Position numbers and translations under genes: made by a program. Below the pieces are notes generated by a model. That model did no database searches, was not told where the DNA came from, and was given only the letters and a program-made list of their open reading frames with translations. Shown here one piece after another: positions 6,342 through 6,579 of a stretch of DNA of 6,579 nucleotides (the stretch's first letter is position 1; each line of letters opens with the position of its first letter). The DNA is taken from assembly GCA_965658275.1 (NCBI GenBank), contig CBFHRN010000089.1, forward strand, positions 1-6,579. Reading direction: 5' to 3'. Origin of the DNA: Croceimicrobium sp965658275 (lineage in GTDB: Bacteria > Bacteroidota > Bacteroidia > Flavobacteriales > Schleiferiaceae).

Positions 6342-6435
6342 AATATATACTAGGATGGAAATCCTTCTTTCGAATCGCTAAGAAACTAAAAATATAACCA
6401 AACTGCTAGGGGCTTTCGGTATTTATCCGCTGTAC
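6342..6435 (-). other. Intergenic leader between helicase and DUF4290
   Basis: This is 94 bp, AT-rich in the middle. No convincing terminator follows the helicase gene. A small dyad AGGAT-GGAA-ATCCT (6352-6365, 5-bp stem, 4-nt loop) lies about 10 nt before the DUF4290 start. A TTTG (minus strand, near 6400) with a TA-rich stretch downstream could be a Bacteroidota-type promoter, but the -7 box is poor (TAGCGATTCG against TAnnTTTG). I cannot tell whether the operon has its own promoter here or is read through from the helicase. Confidence 0.3.
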
Positions 6436-6579
6436 TTAAAGCCTTTCCAGTTTCGCGAATTTTAATAATAGTTTCTTTTCGCCAATATTCTCGAATTGAA
6501 TGATGGCTTTTTTATTAGCGCCATTACCCTCCATTTCACTGATTTCTCCTAAGCCAAAGCGCGGGTGTTTTACGCGCTC
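6436..6579 (-). CDS. uvrD: UvrD/PcrA-type DNA helicase, C-terminal end (5' part outside window)
   Basis: Only the last 47 codons and the TAA are present. They start ERVKHPRFGLGEISEMEG and continue GANKKAIIQFENIGEKKLLLKFAKLERL. This is the small Tudor-like C-terminal module of UvrD/PcrA superfamily 1A helicases: the pattern V-x-H-x-x-F-G-x-G-x-V/I with later basic and hydrophobic strands ending in KLLLKFAKL. In PcrA/UvrD this module contacts RNA polymerase and links the helicase to transcription-coupled repair. The helicase motifs themselves are outside the window, so the identification rests on this tail alone. Which paralogue (UvrD, PcrA or a close relative) cannot be settled. Confidence 0.8.
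   Translation of the reverse strand, partial: ERVKHPRFGLGEISEMEGNGANKKAIIQFENIGEKKLLLKFAKLERL

Noticed and set aside
6352..6365. Small hairpin before DUF4290 as riboswitch or attenuator
   Set aside because: A 5-bp stem is common by chance, there is no alternative pairing or leader peptide, and nothing matches a known riboswitch.
1..6579. Mobile element, CRISPR array, defence system or tRNA
   Set aside because: I saw no direct-repeat arrays, transposase or integrase frames, tRNA-like cloverleaf or abrupt composition change. Nearly all DNA is accounted for by housekeeping genes on one strand.

Overview
All recognisable genes lie on the minus strand, so the window reads right to left. The gene set and details point to Bacteroidota, most likely Flavobacteriales. 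The evidence is a DUF4290 gene directly upstream of murA, a DnaJ with the reduced zinc-finger layout I associate with flavobacteria, a WCRPC-type TlpA redoxin, and A-rich gene starts without clear Shine-Dalgarno sites. This assignment comes from remembered family features, not from a search. The region looks like core chromosome. I see no mobile element, CRISPR array, tRNA or rRNA.

Right-hand block (6579 to 3788): the window opens with the last 47 codons of a UvrD/PcrA-type helicase. A 94-bp gap with no clear terminator follows. Next come DUF4290 (unknown function), murA (first committed step of peptidoglycan synthesis) and a membrane-anchored TlpA/ResA-like thiol-disulfide protein. These three are separated by only 6 and 8 bp, so they are probably one operon. 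It ends in a clear Rho-independent terminator at 3788-3818. MurA starts at a TTG codon and has Asp in place of the fosfomycin-target Cys. DUF4290 shows an internal duplication and a strongly basic tail.

Left-hand block (about 3762 to 1): a short regulatory region holds a perfect 7-bp inverted repeat and a sequence resembling a -24/-12 promoter. It precedes grpE, dnaJ, an ABC-transporter ATPase and its ABC-2 permease, which runs off the left edge. grpE and dnaJ are 7 bp apart, dnaJ and the ATPase overlap by 1 bp (TAATG), and the ATPase and permease by 4 bp (ATGA). GrpE and DnaJ are the co-chaperones of DnaK, which is not in the window. The NatA/NatB-like exporter is translationally tied to them, which suggests shared stress-responsive expression.

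There is no obviously new multi-gene system here. The most interesting points are the grpE control region, the DUF4290 duplication, the DUF4290-murA junction, the MurA Cys-to-Asp site and the one-zinc-centre DnaJ.
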